Below are positions 30,274-47,616 of a stretch of DNA of 47,683 nt, in pieces. The first letter of the stretch is position 1, and each line of letters begins with the position of its first letter. The stretch spans positions 1 through 47,683 of the forward strand of contig JAUSTR010000018.1 of NCBI GenBank assembly GCA_030812955.1, written 5' to 3'. The position numbers were made by a program, and so were the translations under genes. A model generated the notes under the pieces. It did no database searches. It had not been told where the DNA came from and worked only from the letters and a program-made list of their open reading frames with translations. The stretch comes from Bacillus alveayuensis (GTDB taxonomy: Bacteria > Bacillota > Bacilli > Bacillales > Aeribacillaceae).

Positions 30274-32352
30274 ATGCCAAGAGAGTTCTCCTTAGAAAAA
30301 ACTCGTAACATCGGTATCATGGCTCACATCGATGCTGGTAAGACTACAACCACTGAGCGTATCTTGTTCTATACAGGACGCATTCATAAAATTGGGGAAA
30401 CACACGAAGGTGCTTCCCAAATGGACTGGATGGAACAAGAGCAAGAGCGTGGAATCACTATTACATCTGCCGCAACAACTGCTCAGTGGAAAGGGCATCG
30501 TATCAACATTATTGATACTCCAGGACACGTAGACTTTACAGTAGAGGTTGAGCGCTCTCTTCGCGTCTTAGACGGAGCAGTTGCTGTTCTTGACGCACAA
30601 TCTGGTGTAGAACCACAAACTGAAACGGTTTGGCGTCAGGCAACAACTTATGGAGTTCCTCGTATCGTATTCGTAAACAAAATGGATAAGATCGGGGCAG
30701 ATTTCTTATACTCAGTTAAAACATTACATGATCGCTTGCAAGCAAATGCTCATCCAATCCAATTGCCAATTGGTGCTGAGGATCAGTTTGAAGGAATCAT
30801 CGACTTAGTAGAAATGAAAGCTTATTACTATTTAGATGATTTAGGTACACGTGCAGATGCTCGTGAAATTCCAGATGAGTACAAAGAGCAAGCTGAAGAG
30901 TATCGTGGAAAATTAATTGAAGCAGTTGCTGAACTTGATGAAGAACTGATGATGAAGTACCTTGAAGGTGAAGATATTACAGTTGAAGAAATTAAAGCCG
31001 CTATCCGTAAAGGTACATGTAATGTAGAATTCTACCCAGTTCTTTGTGGATCTGCGTTCAAAAACAAAGGTGTTCAATTGATGTTGGATGCTGTTCTTGA
31101 TTATTTACCAGCACCAACTGATGTACCGGCAATCAAAGGAATTGTTCCTGGAACAGAGGAAGAAGTAACACGTGAGTCAAGTGATGACGCACCATTTGCA
31201 GCATTGGCGTTCAAAGTTATGACTGACCCATATGTTGGAAAGTTAACTTTCTTCCGCGTATATTCTGGTACTTTAAACTCTGGTTCTTATGTATTAAACT
31301 CAACTAAAGGTAAGCGCGAGCGTATTGGTCGTATCCTACAAATGCACGCAAACCACCGCGAAGAAATTCCTACAGTATATTCTGGTGACATTGCTGCAGC
31401 AGTAGGTTTAAAAGACACAACAACTGGTGACACTTTATGTGATGAAAAGAACCAAGTTATTCTTGAATCAATGGAGTTTCCGGAGCCTGTAATCTCCGTT
31501 GCCATTGAACCTAAATCAAAAGCAGACCAAGACAAAATGTCAACGGCGCTGCAAAAATTAGCTGAAGAAGACCCAACATTTAAAGCACACACAGATCCTG
31601 AAACTGGACAAACAATCATTTCAGGTATGGGTGAGCTTCACCTAGATATCATTGTCGACCGTATGAAACGTGAATTTAAGGTAGAAGCAAATGTTGGTGC
31701 TCCACAGGTTGCGTATCGTGAAACATTTCGTTCTAGTGCACAGGTTGAAGGTAAATTCGTTCGTCAATCTGGTGGACGCGGACAATACGGACATGTTTGG
31801 ATCGAATTCTCTCCAAATGAAGAAGGTAAAGGATTCGAGTTTGAAAACGCAATCGTCGGTGGTGTCGTACCACGTGAATATATCCCAGCGGTTCAAGCAG
31901 GACTTGAAGATGCTATGCAAAATGGTGTCTTAGCTGGATATCCACTAATCGACATTAAAGCTAAATTGTTTGATGGATCTTACCATGATGTTGACTCTAG
32001 TGAAATGGCATTCAAAGTTGCGGCATCTCTTGCCCTTAAGAACGCTGCAAAAAAATGTAACCCAGTACTTCTTGAGCCAGTTATGAAGGTAGAGGTAGTT
32101 ATTCCTGAAGAGTACATGGGTGACATTATGGGTGACATTACTTCTCGTCGTGGCCGCGTTGAAGGAATGGAAGCTCGCGGTAACGCACAAGTGGTTAAGG
32201 CAATGGTTCCATTAGCAGAAATGTTTGGTTATGCAACTGCATTACGTTCAAACACTCAAGGTCGTGGAACATTCACAATGCACTTTGACCACTATGAAGA
32301 AGTACCGAAAAACATTGCAGATGAAATTATCAAAAAAAATAAAGGTGAATAA
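30274..32352 (+). CDS. fusA: Elongation factor G
   Basis: 692 residues. GTPase that drives translocation and, with RRF, ribosome recycling. G1 AHIDAGKT (17-24), G3 DTPGH from residue 81, G4 NKMD from residue 135, followed by domains II-V; the domain IV tip and the C-terminal HFDHYEEVP are intact. AAGGAAGGAG SD. The tufA promoter starts right at its stop codon. Confidence 0.99.
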   Translation: MPREFSLEKTRNIGIMAHIDAGKTTTTERILFYTGRIHKIGETHEGASQMDWMEQEQERGITITSAATTAQWKGHRINIIDTPGHVDFTVEVERSLRVLDGAVAVLDAQSGVEPQTETVWRQATTYGVPRIVFVNKMDKIGADFLYSVKTLHDRLQANAHPIQLPIGAEDQFEGIIDLVEMKAYYYLDDLGTRADAREIPDEYKEQAEEYRGKLIEAVAELDEELMMKYLEGEDITVEEIKAAIRKGTCNVEFYPVLCGSAFKNKGVQLMLDAVLDYLPAPTDVPAIKGIVPGTEEEVTRESSDDAPFAALAFKVMTDPYVGKLTFFRVYSGTLNSGSYVLNSTKGKRERIGRILQMHANHREEIPTVYSGDIAAAVGLKDTTTGDTLCDEKNQVILESMEFPEPVISVAIEPKSKADQDKMSTALQKLAEEDPTFKAHTDPETGQTIISGMGELHLDIIVDRMKREFKVEANVGAPQVAYRETFRSSAQVEGKFVRQSGGRGQYGHVWIEFSPNEEGKGFEFENAIVGGVVPREYIPAVQAGLEDAMQNGVLAGYPLIDIKAKLFDGSYHDVDSSEMAFKVAASLALKNAAKKCNPVLLEPVMKVEVVIPEEYMGDIMGDITSRRGRVEGMEARGNAQVVKAMVPLAEMFGYATALRSNTQGRGTFTMHFDHYEEVPKNIADEIIKKNKGE

Positions 32353-32381
32353 TTGATTTTAAACCTTTAATACAGTATAAC
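32353..32381 (+). promoter_or_regulatory. SigA promoter of tufA
   Basis: -35 TTGATT (32353-32358), 17-base spacer, -10 TATAAC (32376-32381). It begins at the base after the fusA stop. The predicted start near 32388 puts a long hairpin at the very 5' end of the tufA mRNA. Confidence 0.75.
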
Positions 32382-32395
32382 TACTATTGTAAACC

Positions 32396-32425
32396 TAGAA
32401 AGTGGAATTCTACTTCCACTTTCTA
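32396..32425 (+). promoter_or_regulatory. 12-bp hairpin at the 5' end of tufA mRNA
   Basis: TAGAAAGTGGAA (32396-32407) pairs perfectly with TTCCACTTTCTA (32414-32425), loop TTCTAC. No T run follows, so it is not an intrinsic terminator. Confidence 0.75.
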
Positions 32426-32466
32426 TTCCCTATACTTATTAAATAACTCTTAAGGAGGATTTCAGA

Positions 32467-33654
32467 ATGGCAAAAGAAAAATTCGACCGTTCTAAACCAC
32501 ACGTTAACATTGGAACAATCGGTCACGTTGACCATGGTAAAACAACTTTAACAGCTGCTATCACTACAGTTCTTGCTAAATCTGGTAAAGCTGAAGCTCG
32601 TGCATATGACCAAATCGACGGTGCTCCAGAAGAGCGTGAACGTGGTATCACAATCTCTACTGCACACGTTGAATATGAAACTGACAACCGTCACTATGCA
32701 CACGTTGACTGCCCAGGACACGCTGACTATGTTAAAAACATGATTACTGGTGCAGCTCAAATGGACGGTGCAATCCTTGTAGTTTCTGCTGCTGACGGTC
32801 CAATGCCACAAACACGTGAGCATATTCTTCTTTCTCGTCAAGTAGGTGTACCATACATCGTTGTATTCTTAAACAAATGTGATATGGTAGACGATGAAGA
32901 ATTACTAGAATTAGTAGAAATGGAAGTACGTGATCTTCTTTCTGAATACGACTTCCCTGGTGACGAAGTACCAGTTATTAAAGGTTCTGCTCTTAAAGCT
33001 CTTGAAGGAGACGCTGAGTGGGAAGAAAAAATCATGGAGCTTATGAACGCTGTTGACGAGTACATTCCAACTCCTGAGCGTGACACTGATAAGCCATTCA
33101 TGATGCCTGTTGAGGACGTATTCTCTATCACTGGTCGTGGTACAGTTGCTACAGGTCGTGTAGAGCGTGGACAAGTTAAAGTTGGTGACGAAGTAGAGAT
33201 CATCGGTCTAGCTGATGAGCCTAAGAAAACAACTGTAACTGGTGTTGAAATGTTCCGTAAGCTTCTTGACTATGCAGAAGCTGGTGACAACATCGGTGCA
33301 CTTCTTCGCGGTATTGCTCGTGACGAAGTTGAGCGCGGTCAAGTATTAGCAAAACCAGGTTCTATTACACCTCACAAAAAATTCAAAGCTGAGGTATACG
33401 TTCTTTCTAAAGAAGAAGGTGGACGTCATACTCCATTCTTCTCAAACTACCGTCCACAGTTCTACTTCCGTACAACTGACGTAACTGGTATCATCACTTT
33501 ACCAGAAGGCGTAGAAATGGTTATGCCTGGAGACAACGTTGAAATGACAGTAGAACTTATCTCTCCAATCGCGATCGAAGAAGGTACTAAATTCTCTATC
33601 CGCGAGGGTGGACGTACTGTAGGTGCAGGTGTAGTATCTGCGATTGTTGAGTAA
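32467..33654 (+). CDS. tuf: Elongation factor Tu
   Basis: 395 residues. Delivers aminoacyl-tRNA to the ribosome. G1 GHVDHGKT (19-26), switch II region with [12 protein letters not shown] and the SALK motif, then beta-barrel domains II and III ending [23 protein letters not shown]. Strongly biased codon use, as expected for one of the most abundant proteins. Own promoter and a strong terminator. Confidence 0.99.
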   Translation: MAKEKFDRSKPHVNIGTIGHVDHGKTTLTAAITTVLAKSGKAEARAYDQIDGAPEERERGITISTAHVEYETDNRHYAHVDCPGHADYVKNMITGAAQMDGAILVVSAADGPMPQTREHILLSRQVGVPYIVVFLNKCDMVDDEELLELVEMEVRDLLSEYDFPGDEVPVIKGSALKALEGDAEWEEKIMELMNAVDEYIPTPERDTDKPFMMPVEDVFSITGRGTVATGRVERGQVKVGDEVEIIGLADEPKKTTVTGVEMFRKLLDYAEAGDNIGALLRGIARDEVERGQVLAKPGSITPHKKFKAEVYVLSKEEGGRHTPFFSNYRPQFYFRTTDVTGIITLPEGVEMVMPGDNVEMTVELISPIAIEEGTKFSIREGGRTVGAGVVSAIVE

Positions 33655-33665
33655 AAAAAATCTTT

Positions 33666-33698
33666 AAAAAAAGCGAGCCAATTAAGGCTCGCTTTTTT
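33666..33698 (+). terminator. Strong terminator after tufA
   Basis: A 13-bp perfect stem AAAAAAGCGAGCC (33667-33679) with GGCTCGCTTTTTT (33686-33698), loop AATTAA, six T. It closes the str operon. Confidence 0.97.
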
Positions 33699-33780
33699 CT
33701 ATTACAAGAGTAAAAAAATATTTTGTAAGATTTAATAAAAAGAATTATTCATATGAATTTAAAAACATCATGACAATGGG

Positions 33781-33809
33781 TTGAAAACATTATTAGGCAA
33801 ATGTATAAT
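33781..33809 (+). promoter_or_regulatory. Upstream SigA promoter P1 of the S10 operon
   Basis: TTGAAA (33781-33786), 17-base spacer, TATAAT (33804-33809). Its transcript would begin near 33816 and pass through the hairpin at 33828-33851. Confidence 0.85.
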
Positions 33810-33827
33810 ATCTAAAGTGTGTCGTTC

Positions 33828-33851
33828 CAAGAAAAATAGGAGTTTTTCTTG
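33828..33851 (+). promoter_or_regulatory. Hairpin between the two S10 promoters
   Basis: A 9-bp perfect stem CAAGAAAAA (33828-33836) with TTTTTCTTG (33843-33851), loop TAGGAG. It sits about 12 bases inside the P1 transcript and its right arm overlaps the P2 -35 box. Confidence 0.55.
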
Positions 33852-33877
33852 CATTGAACGGTTATTTCTTATATAAT
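33849..33877 (+). promoter_or_regulatory. Downstream SigA promoter P2 of the S10 operon
   Basis: TTGCAT (33849-33854), 17-base spacer, TATAAT (33872-33877). The start near 33884 leaves a leader of about 125 bases before rpsJ. Confidence 0.8.
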
Positions 33878-33919
33878 GTTTAATGTTGGTCTTTGACTGC
33901 GATGAAGTGGGAGGTTGCT

Positions 33920-34317
<398 letters not shown>

Positions 34318-34356
34318 TTTTAAATAGAGTAGATTATTATTTAGGAGGTGTGACTC

Positions 34357-34986
34357 ATGACCAAAGGAATCTTAGGTAGAAAAATTGGTATGACGCAAGT
34401 ATTCGCTGAAAATGGAGATTTAATACCTGTAACTGTAATTGAAGCAACTCCAAACGTTGTACTTCAAGTGAAAACAGTTGAAAATGATGGTTATGAAGCT
34501 ATTCAGCTTGGCTTTGAAGATAAACGTGAAAAGCTTGCTAATAAACCTGAAAAAGGTCATGCAGCAAAAGCGAATACTGCACCTAAGCGCTTCATCCGCG
34601 AAGTTCGTGGTGCGAACATTGAAGAATATGAAGTTGGTCAAGAAGTCAAAGTAGACATTTTCTCAGCGGGAGATATTGTAGATGTAACAGGAGTATCTAA
34701 AGGTAAAGGTTTCCAAGGTGCGATTAAACGTCACGGACAATCTCGTGGACCAATGTCACACGGTTCTCGTTATCATCGCCGCCCAGGTTCTATGGGTCCA
34801 ATTGCGCCAAACCGTGTATTTAAATCTAAAGAGCTTCCTGGCCGTATGGGTGGAGAGCGTGTAACAGTTCAAAACTTAGAAATTGTGAAAGTAGATGCTG
34901 AACGCAACCTTCTTTTAATCAAAGGTAACGTACCTGGACCTAAAAAAGCGTTAATTGAAGTAAGATCTGCTGTAAAAGCTAAATAA
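34357..34986 (+). CDS. rplC: 50S ribosomal protein L3
   Basis: 209 residues. Early assembly protein whose central loop reaches towards the peptidyl-transferase centre. [10 protein letters not shown] at the N-terminus and the loop stretch [20 protein letters not shown] are intact. AGGAGGTG SD; rplD starts 26 bases after the stop. Confidence 0.98.
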   Translation: MTKGILGRKIGMTQVFAENGDLIPVTVIEATPNVVLQVKTVENDGYEAIQLGFEDKREKLANKPEKGHAAKANTAPKRFIREVRGANIEEYEVGQEVKVDIFSAGDIVDVTGVSKGKGFQGAIKRHGQSRGPMSHGSRYHRRPGSMGPIAPNRVFKSKELPGRMGGERVTVQNLEIVKVDAERNLLLIKGNVPGPKKALIEVRSAVKAK

Positions 34987-35012
34987 TTTTGCAGGAAAGG
35001 AGGAAAAACATA

Positions 35013-35636
35013 ATGCCAAAAGTTGCATTATATAACCAAAACGGATCTACAGTTGGTGAAATTGAATTAAACGATTCTGTTTTTGGTATCGAACCTAATA
35101 AGCACGTGTTATTTGAAGCTGTTATTATGCAAAGAGCTTCCTTACGTCAAGGAACTCATAAAGTAAAAAATCGTTCTGAAGTTAGTGGCGGAGGTCGTAA
35201 ACCTTGGCGTCAAAAAGGTACTGGACGTGCACGTCATGGATCAATCCGTTCACCGCAATGGCGTGGGGGTGGAACAGTATTTGGACCAAAACCTCGCACG
35301 TATGCATACAAATTACCGAAAAAAGTACGCCGTTTAGCTATTAAATCTGCATTATCTTCAAAGGTACAAGAAAACAACATCGTTGTTTTAGAGGACTTAA
35401 TGTTAGAAAGACCAAAAACAAAAGAAATGGTTAATATTTTAAAAGGTCTTTCTGTAGAGAAGAAAGCTCTTATCGTGACAGCTGATCACAACGAAACGGT
35501 AGCATTATCCGCACGTAACATTCCTGGTGTTACAGTTGTGACAGCAGCAGGAGTGAACGTCCTTGATGTGCTTAACCATGATAAGCTAGTGATTACAAAA
35601 GCTGCGGTGGAAAAAGTAGAGGAGGTGCTTGCATAA
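35013..35636 (+). CDS. rplD: 50S ribosomal protein L4
   Basis: 207 residues. Lines the nascent-chain exit tunnel: the extended loop (about residues 45-95) with [15 protein letters not shown] shows no macrolide-resistance change that I can recognise. In proteobacteria L4 also regulates the S10 operon. Start ATG 35013 ([11 protein letters not shown]) follows AAAGGAGG; the frame from 34989 overlaps the SD. Its stop shares one base with the rplW start. Confidence 0.98.
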   Translation: MPKVALYNQNGSTVGEIELNDSVFGIEPNKHVLFEAVIMQRASLRQGTHKVKNRSEVSGGGRKPWRQKGTGRARHGSIRSPQWRGGGTVFGPKPRTYAYKLPKKVRRLAIKSALSSKVQENNIVVLEDLMLERPKTKEMVNILKGLSVEKKALIVTADHNETVALSARNIPGVTVVTAAGVNVLDVLNHDKLVITKAAVEKVEEVLA

Positions 35637-35923
35637 TGAAAGATCCTCGTGATATTATTAAGCGCCCCGTCATCACTGAACGTTCTATGGATTTAGTTGC
35701 TGATAAAAAATATACTTTTGAAGTAGATGTGAAAGCAAACAAAACGGAAGTAAAAGATGCTATTGAACAAATTTTTGGCGTTAAAGTTGAAAAAGTAAAC
35801 ATTATGAATTATAAAGGTAAGTTCAAACGAGTAGGTCGTTTTAGTGGTTTTACAAATCGTCGTAAAAAAGCGATTGTAAAGCTTACTCCAGATAGCAAAG
35901 AAATTGAATTGTTTGAAGCTTAA
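35636..35923 (+). CDS. rplW: 50S ribosomal protein L23
   Basis: 95 residues. Sits at the tunnel exit and docks trigger factor, SRP and the translocon. [15 protein letters not shown] at the start and the extended hairpin [21 protein letters not shown] are typical. TAATG overlap with rplD and the SD GAGGAGGTG inside rplD imply coupled translation. Confidence 0.98.
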   Translation: MKDPRDIIKRPVITERSMDLVADKKYTFEVDVKANKTEVKDAIEQIFGVKVEKVNIMNYKGKFKRVGRFSGFTNRRKKAIVKLTPDSKEIELFEA

Positions 35924-35936
35924 TTTTTAAAAGTGA

Positions 35937-36782
<846 letters not shown>

Positions 36783-36792
36783 CGGGGTTGTT

Positions 36793-36814
36793 CTACGGTT
36801 CAACAGAACCGTAG
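36793..36814 (+). promoter_or_regulatory. Hairpin between rplB and rpsS
   Basis: CTACGGTT (36793-36800) pairs perfectly with AACCGTAG (36807-36814), loop CAACAG, with no T run. It lies 10 bases before the rpsS SD, in the longest gap between rpsJ and secY. Confidence 0.55.
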
Positions 36815-36842
36815 CGCAATCACGAAGGGAGGTTACAAAATT

Positions 36843-37121
36843 ATGGGTCGTAGCTTAAAAAAAGGACCATTCTGCGATGATCATTTAATGAAAAAAATCG
36901 AAAAATTAAATGAGACTAATAGCAAACAAGTGATTAAAACTTGGTCTCGTCGTTCTACTATTTTCCCATCTTTTATCGGTCATACTATTGCAGTATACGA
37001 TGGGCGTAAACATGTTCCTGTTTATATAACTGAGGACATGGTTGGTCACAAACTTGGTGAGTTTGCACCAACACGTACTTACAAAGGTCACGCAAGTGAT
37101 GATAAGAAAACAAGACGATAA
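36843..37121 (+). CDS. rpsS: 30S ribosomal protein S19
   Basis: 92 residues. Head protein that forms bridge B1a with S13 and contacts the A-site t[21 protein letters not shown] at the start and [20 protein letters not shown] at the end are full length. AAGGGAGG SD; rplV begins 17 bases later. Confidence 0.98.
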   Translation: MGRSLKKGPFCDDHLMKKIEKLNETNSKQVIKTWSRRSTIFPSFIGHTIAVYDGRKHVPVYITEDMVGHKLGEFAPTRTYKGHASDDKKTRR

Positions 37122-37138
37122 TGAGAGGAGGCACTTAA

Positions 37139-37480
<342 letters not shown>

Positions 37481-37483
37481 TTA

Positions 37484-39054
<1,571 letters not shown>

Positions 39055-39089
39055 TTTAGCTCGGGTGAACTGATTTCGAAGGGAGGTAA

Positions 39090-39464
<375 letters not shown>

Positions 39465-39500
39465 TTATTGGAATAGCCTTGCTAAGGAGGTGCAATTGGG

Positions 39501-39812
39501 ATGCATGTAAAAAAAGGTGACAAGGTAATGGTTATCGCTGGAAAGGATAAAGGTAAACAAGGTGTGATCCTTGAGGCTTATCCAAAGAAGGAACGTGTAC
39601 TTGTTGAAGGTGTGAACATTGTGAAAAAACACGCAAAACCTTCACAAGCTAATCCTCAAGGTGGCATTATCAGCCAAGAGGCTCCAATTCATGTATCAAA
39701 TGTAATGCCGTTAGATCCTAAAACTGGTGAACCGACTCGTGTTGGATACAAAATCGTTGACGGCAAAAAGGTACGTGTAGCAAAAAAATCTGGTGAAATA
39801 TTAGATAAATAG
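39501..39812 (+). CDS. rplX: 50S ribosomal protein L24
   Basis: 103 residues. Assembly initiator at the tunnel exit. The N-terminal KOW motif spans [39 protein letters not shown] is typical further on. TAAGGAGGTG SD; 24 bases before rplE. Confidence 0.98.
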   Translation: MHVKKGDKVMVIAGKDKGKQGVILEAYPKKERVLVEGVNIVKKHAKPSQANPQGGIISQEAPIHVSNVMPLDPKTGEPTRVGYKIVDGKKVRVAKKSGEILDK

Positions 39813-40376
<564 letters not shown>

Positions 40377-40385
40377 TCGCTATAG

Positions 40386-40589
<204 letters not shown>

Positions 40590-40618
40590 TACCCCAGTAT
40601 GGGAAGGAGGTTATTTTA

Positions 40619-41017
40619 ATGGTTATGACAGATCCAATTGCAGATATGCTTACTCGCATTCGTAATGCGAACATGGTACGTCATGAAAAATTGGAAGTTC
40701 CTGCTTCTAAAATCAAACGTGAAATAGCTGAAATTTTAAAGCGTGAAGGTTTTATTCGTGACGTTGAATATATTGAAGATAATAAACAAGGTATCCTTCG
40801 CATTTTCCTAAAATATGGTCCAAACAATGAGCGTGTAATTACAGGAATTAAACGTATTAGCAAACCAGGACTTCGTGTTTATGCTAAAGCGGATGAAGTA
40901 CCTCGTGTATTCAACGGTTTAGGGATTGCGATTGTGTCAACTTCTCAAGGTGTTCTTACTGATAAAGAAGCTCGTGCAAAGCAAACAGGTGGAGAAGTAT
41001 TAGCTTACATTTGGTAA
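40619..41017 (+). CDS. rpsH: 30S ribosomal protein S8
   Basis: 132 residues. Binds the central domain of 16S rRNA; autogenous repressor of the spc operon in E. coli. [20 protein letters not shown] and the C-terminal [15 protein letters not shown] are typical. Start ATG 40619 is 8 bases after GGAAGGAGG (40602-40610); ATG 40625 is possible but too far, and ATG 40583 lies inside the rpsN end. Confidence 0.98.
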   Translation: MVMTDPIADMLTRIRNANMVRHEKLEVPASKIKREIAEILKREGFIRDVEYIEDNKQGILRIFLKYGPNNERVITGIKRISKPGLRVYAKADEVPRVFNGLGIAIVSTSQGVLTDKEARAKQTGGEVLAYIW

Positions 41018-41046
41018 ATCAATTGTGATGAATGGAGGTGTATGAC

Positions 41047-41583
41047 ATGTCTCGTGTAGGTAAGAAACCACTTGAAATTCCTTCTGGTGTAACTGTTACA
41101 TTGAACGGTAATACTGTAACAGTTAAAGGTCCAAAAGGTGAGTTAACTCGTACATTCCACCCTGATATGGAAATTAAAATAGAAGATAATGTTTTAACAG
41201 TAAACCGTCCAACTGACAACAAAGAGCATCGTGCTCTTCATGGGACGACACGCAGCATTATTGGAAACATGGTTGAGGGTGTATCAAAAGGATTTGAAAA
41301 AGGATTAGAGCTAATCGGTGTCGGTTATCGTGCGTCTAAATCTGGTAAAAAGCTCGTATTAAACGTAGGATATTCACACCCAGTTGAAATTGAACCTGAA
41401 GAAGGAATTGAAATTGAAGTACCTTCTCAAACAAAAATTGTTGTTAAAGGTGCTAATAAAGAACGCGTTGGTGCAGTAGCTGCCAACATCCGTGCTGTGC
41501 GTCCACCTGAACCATACAAAGGTAAAGGTATTCGTTACGAAGGAGAGTATGTACGTCGTAAAGAAGGTAAAACTGCTAAGTAA
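41047..41583 (+). CDS. rplF: 50S ribosomal protein L6
   Basis: 178 residues. Two-domain protein near the factor-binding site and the sarcin-ricin loop. [15 protein letters not shown] at the start, and [20 protein letters not shown] at the end, are typical. ATG 41047 follows TGGAGGTG; ATG 41032 would swallow the SD. Confidence 0.98.
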   Translation: MSRVGKKPLEIPSGVTVTLNGNTVTVKGPKGELTRTFHPDMEIKIEDNVLTVNRPTDNKEHRALHGTTRSIIGNMVEGVSKGFEKGLELIGVGYRASKSGKKLVLNVGYSHPVEIEPEEGIEIEVPSQTKIVVKGANKERVGAVAANIRAVRPPEPYKGKGIRYEGEYVRRKEGKTAK

Positions 41584-41616
41584 TGTCGCTTAGATGTTTA
41601 GAAAGGAGTGACGTAG

Positions 41617-42503
<887 letters not shown>

Positions 42504-42516
42504 GGAGGGAAATACA

Positions 42517-42699
42517 ATGGCAAAAAAATTAGCGATTACCCTCACTCGCAGTGTAATAGGTCGATCAGAAAAACAACGTTTAACGGTTAAAACCCTTGGA
42601 CTACGCAAATTAAATCAAACAGTTGTCCATGATGATAATCCTGCAATACGTGGTATGATCAATAAAGTAGCTCATCTAGTAAAAGTAGAAGAACAATAA
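42517..42699 (+). CDS. rpmD: 50S ribosomal protein L30
   Basis: 60 residues. Small large-subunit protein. [20 protein letters not shown] and [22 protein letters not shown] are typical. SD AAGGAGGG overlaps the end of rpsE. 30 bases before rplO. Confidence 0.97.
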   Translation: MAKKLAITLTRSVIGRSEKQRLTVKTLGLRKLNQTVVHDDNPAIRGMINKVAHLVKVEEQ

Positions 42700-42729
42700 G
42701 ATGATTGATTGGATAAGGAGGTGTAACGT

Positions 42730-43170
42730 ATGAAACTTCATGAATTACAACCAGCAGAAGGTTCACGAAAAAAACGCAACCGTGTTGGACGTGGTATCGG
42801 TTCTGGCAACGGTAAAACAGCTGGCCGAGGTCAAAAAGGTCAAAAAGCTCGTTCTGGCGGCGGTGTGCGTCTTGGTTTTGAAGGTGGTCAAACTCCTTTA
42901 TTCCGTCGTTTACCTAAACGAGGTTTTACGAACATCAACCGTAAAGAATATGCAATAGTGAACCTAACGAAATTAAACCGTTTTGAAGATGGAACAGAAG
43001 TAACTCCAGAGCTTCTTTTAGAAACTGGTGTTGTAAGTAAACAAAAAGCTGGTATTAAGATCCTTGGGGACGGTAAATTAGAGAAAAAGCTAACTGTAAA
43101 AGCTAATAAATTCTCTGCTTCTGCGAAAGAAGCAATTGAGGCTGCTGGCGGTACAGCTGAGGTGATCTAA
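42730..43170 (+). CDS. rplO: 50S ribosomal protein L15
   Basis: 146 residues. Late assembly protein with a long basic N-terminal extension rich in Gly, Lys and Arg (about residues 10-60, with [20 protein letters not shown]). [18 protein letters not shown] is typical. TAAGGAGGTG SD. Its stop and the secY start share one base (TAATG), so translation is coupled. Confidence 0.98.
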   Translation: MKLHELQPAEGSRKKRNRVGRGIGSGNGKTAGRGQKGQKARSGGGVRLGFEGGQTPLFRRLPKRGFTNINRKEYAIVNLTKLNRFEDGTEVTPELLLETGVVSKQKAGIKILGDGKLEKKLTVKANKFSASAKEAIEAAGGTAEVI

Positions 43171-44465
43171 TGTTTAAGACAATCTCCAATTTTATGCGCG
43201 TGGGTGATATACGAAATAAAATCTTATTCACCCTTTTAATGCTTGTTATCTTTCGGATCGGGACGTTCATTCCTGTGCCAAGTGTGAATACAGATGTATT
43301 AAAGGCACAGGATGAACTAAATGTATTTGGGGTACTTAATATTTTTGGCGGTGGTGCACTGCAGAACTTCTCGATTTTTGCGATGGGGATTATGCCGTAT
43401 ATTACTGCATCCATTATTACTCAATTGTTGCAGATGGATGTTGTTCCAAAGTTTACGGAATGGTCCAAGCAAGGAGAAGTTGGCCGCAGAAAATTAGCCC
43501 AATTTACACGATACTTCACAATTATTTTAGGATTTATTCAAGCTCTTGGAATGTCTTATGGTTTTAACAATCTTTCCGGTGGCTTGTTAATTGTTGATCC
43601 TAATATCGGAACATATTTATTAATTGCGTTAGTATTAACAGCTGGCACCTCTTTTTTAATGTGGCTAGGGGAACAAATAACGGCTAAGGGTGTCGGCAAT
43701 GGTATTTCTATTCTGATTTTTGCGGGGATTGTTGCCGGGATTCCATCAACCGTTAACCAAATTTATGCGCAACAATTCCAAGATGTAGGCGATCAATTAT
43801 TTTTAAGAATTGTAACCGTTGTGTTATTGCTTCTAGCAGTAATTGCAATTGTTGTAGGCGTCATTTTTATCCAGCAAGCATTACGTAAGATACCAATTCA
43901 ATACGCTAAGCGTTTGGCTGGTCGTAATCCTGTTGGAGGACATTCAACACATTTACCGCTAAAAGTAAACTCAGCTGGAGTAATTCCAGTCATTTTTGCG
44001 GTTTCATTTATTATTACCCCAACTACTATTGCATCGTTCTTTGGTCCAAATGATGTAACAAACTGGATTCAAAATACATTTGATTATACAAAGCCTGTTG
44101 GTATGATCATCTACGCGGCGTTAATTATCGCCTTCACTTACTTCTATACTTTTGTTCAAGTGAATCCTGAACAAATGGCGGAGAACTTGAAGAAACAAGG
44201 TGGCTATATACCAGGTATTAGACCAGGAAAGAGTACGCAAGAGTATGTTACAAAAATAATATATCGCTTGACATTCGTCGGTTCCATATTCCTAGCAGTT
44301 GTCTCAGTACTCCCTGTATTCTTCATCCAGTTTGCTGACCTTCCGCCATCTGCACAAATTGGTGGTACGAGTTTGTTAATTGTTGTTGGTGTAGCACTTG
44401 AAACAATGAAACAGCTTGAGAGTCAGCTCGTGAAACGACATTATAAAGGTTTTATGAAGCAATGA
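43170..44465 (+). CDS. secY: Preprotein translocase subunit SecY
   Basis: 431 residues. The protein-conducting channel, with ten predicted membrane helices. The plug region after helix 1, GIMPYITASIITQLLQ, the long cytoplasmic loop with RNPVGGHSTHLPLKVN, and the C-terminal LVKRHYKGFMKQ are all present. It lacks its own SD other than the end of rplO. A 73-base gap separates it from adk. Confidence 0.98.
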   Translation: MFKTISNFMRVGDIRNKILFTLLMLVIFRIGTFIPVPSVNTDVLKAQDELNVFGVLNIFGGGALQNFSIFAMGIMPYITASIITQLLQMDVVPKFTEWSKQGEVGRRKLAQFTRYFTIILGFIQALGMSYGFNNLSGGLLIVDPNIGTYLLIALVLTAGTSFLMWLGEQITAKGVGNGISILIFAGIVAGIPSTVNQIYAQQFQDVGDQLFLRIVTVVLLLLAVIAIVVGVIFIQQALRKIPIQYAKRLAGRNPVGGHSTHLPLKVNSAGVIPVIFAVSFIITPTTIASFFGPNDVTNWIQNTFDYTKPVGMIIYAALIIAFTYFYTFVQVNPEQMAENLKKQGGYIPGIRPGKSTQEYVTKIIYRLTFVGSIFLAVVSVLPVFFIQFADLPPSAQIGGTSLLIVVGVALETMKQLESQLVKRHYKGFMKQ

Positions 44466-44493
44466 GGTTGTGGGACGGGTTATGAAGGTATGA

Positions 44494-45935
<1,442 letters not shown>

Positions 45936-45951
45936 GTGAAGGTGATAATAG

Positions 45952-46287
45952 TTGATCGATTCTGAATCGAGTCCACGAATAGGTCAGTTCGTCCTGATCA
46001 CTCAAGGGAGAGAAGCAGGACAATATGCGATTGTCATTAAAGTTCTCGATGAGAGATTCGTATTAATAGCAGATGGAGATAAACGAAAGTTTCATTCTCC
46101 AAAAAAGAAAAATATCCATCATCTTGAATTTTTTGACTCTGTATCTCCGGAAGTTCAGAACAGTATATTGGAAACTGGTCGTGTGACAAACGGGAAGCTC
46201 CGTTATGCTTTAACTAAGTTTGTCAATGAGCAAGTTACTGATTTGAAGAAGGGAGAACAATTAGATGGCGAAAGACGATGTAATTGA
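45952..46287 (+). CDS. ybzG: KOW-domain RNA-binding protein YbzG
   Basis: 111 residues. The first 60 residues are a KOW-like fold ([21 protein letters not shown], then [19 protein letters not shown]), close to the L14e/L27e type found between map and infA in Bacillus. It probably binds ribosomal RNA, but no precise role is known to me. TTG start with GAAGGTGAT 5 bases upstream. Its 3' end overlaps infA by 23 bases in a different frame, so its last seven residues are also infA sequence. Confidence 0.85.
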   Translation: MIDSESSPRIGQFVLITQGREAGQYAIVIKVLDERFVLIADGDKRKFHSPKKKNIHHLEFFDSVSPEVQNSILETGRVTNGKLRYALTKFVNEQVTDLKKGEQLDGERRCN

Positions 46288-46483
46288 AGTAGAGGGTACC
46301 GTTGTTGAAACATTGCCTAATGCAATGTTTAAAGTAGAATTAGAAAATGGTCATACTGTGCTTGCGCATGTATCTGGAAAAATTCGTATGCATTTTATCC
46401 GCATTTTACCTGGAGACAAAGTAACGGTTGAATTATCACCTTATGACTTAACCCGTGGTAGAATCACGTATCGCTATAAATAA
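46265..46483 (+). CDS. infA: Translation initiation factor IF-1
   Basis: 72 residues. OB-fold factor that occupies the 30S A site during initiation. [22 protein letters not shown] at the start and [16 protein letters not shown] at the end are full length. SD AAGAAGGGAG lies inside ybzG, and the start overlaps that gene by 23 bases. Confidence 0.98.
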   Translation: MAKDDVIEVEGTVVETLPNAMFKVELENGHTVLAHVSGKIRMHFIRILPGDKVTVELSPYDLTRGRITYRYK

Positions 46484-46487
46484 TTAG

Positions 46488-46631
<144 letters not shown>

Positions 46632-46636
46632 TTTGA

Positions 46637-47020
<384 letters not shown>

Positions 47021-47035
47021 AGTAAGGGAGGTTAA

Positions 47036-47431
<396 letters not shown>

Positions 47432-47447
47432 TTTACCTGTATATTTT

Positions 47448-47476
47448 TTGTATCCCTGTCAATAATGGGTTATGAT
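47448..47476 (+). promoter_or_regulatory. Probable SigA promoter of rpoA
   Basis: -35 TTGTAT (47448-47453), 17-base spacer, -10 TATGAT (47471-47476). The start near 47483 leaves about 130 bases of leader. Confidence 0.65.
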
Positions 47477-47547
47477 ACGTTTTCTGGATTCTGGCAGAAA
47501 GATCATATTTTGTTGTGCACATTCGGGAACTTTTGATTGGGGAATTT

Positions 47548-47580
47548 CGGTTAGACGCGTTTTCTCTTCTTGTCTAGCCG
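47548..47580 (+). promoter_or_regulatory. Hairpin in the rpoA leader
   Basis: CGGTTAGAC (47548-47556) pairs with GTCTAGCCG (47572-47580), 9 bp with one T-G pair, around a pyrimidine-rich 15-base loop. No T run follows. It ends 17 bases before the rpoA SD. Confidence 0.6.
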
Positions 47581-47616
47581 GGGTTTCGACGTTTTGAAGG
47601 AGGGTTTTATTTAGAA

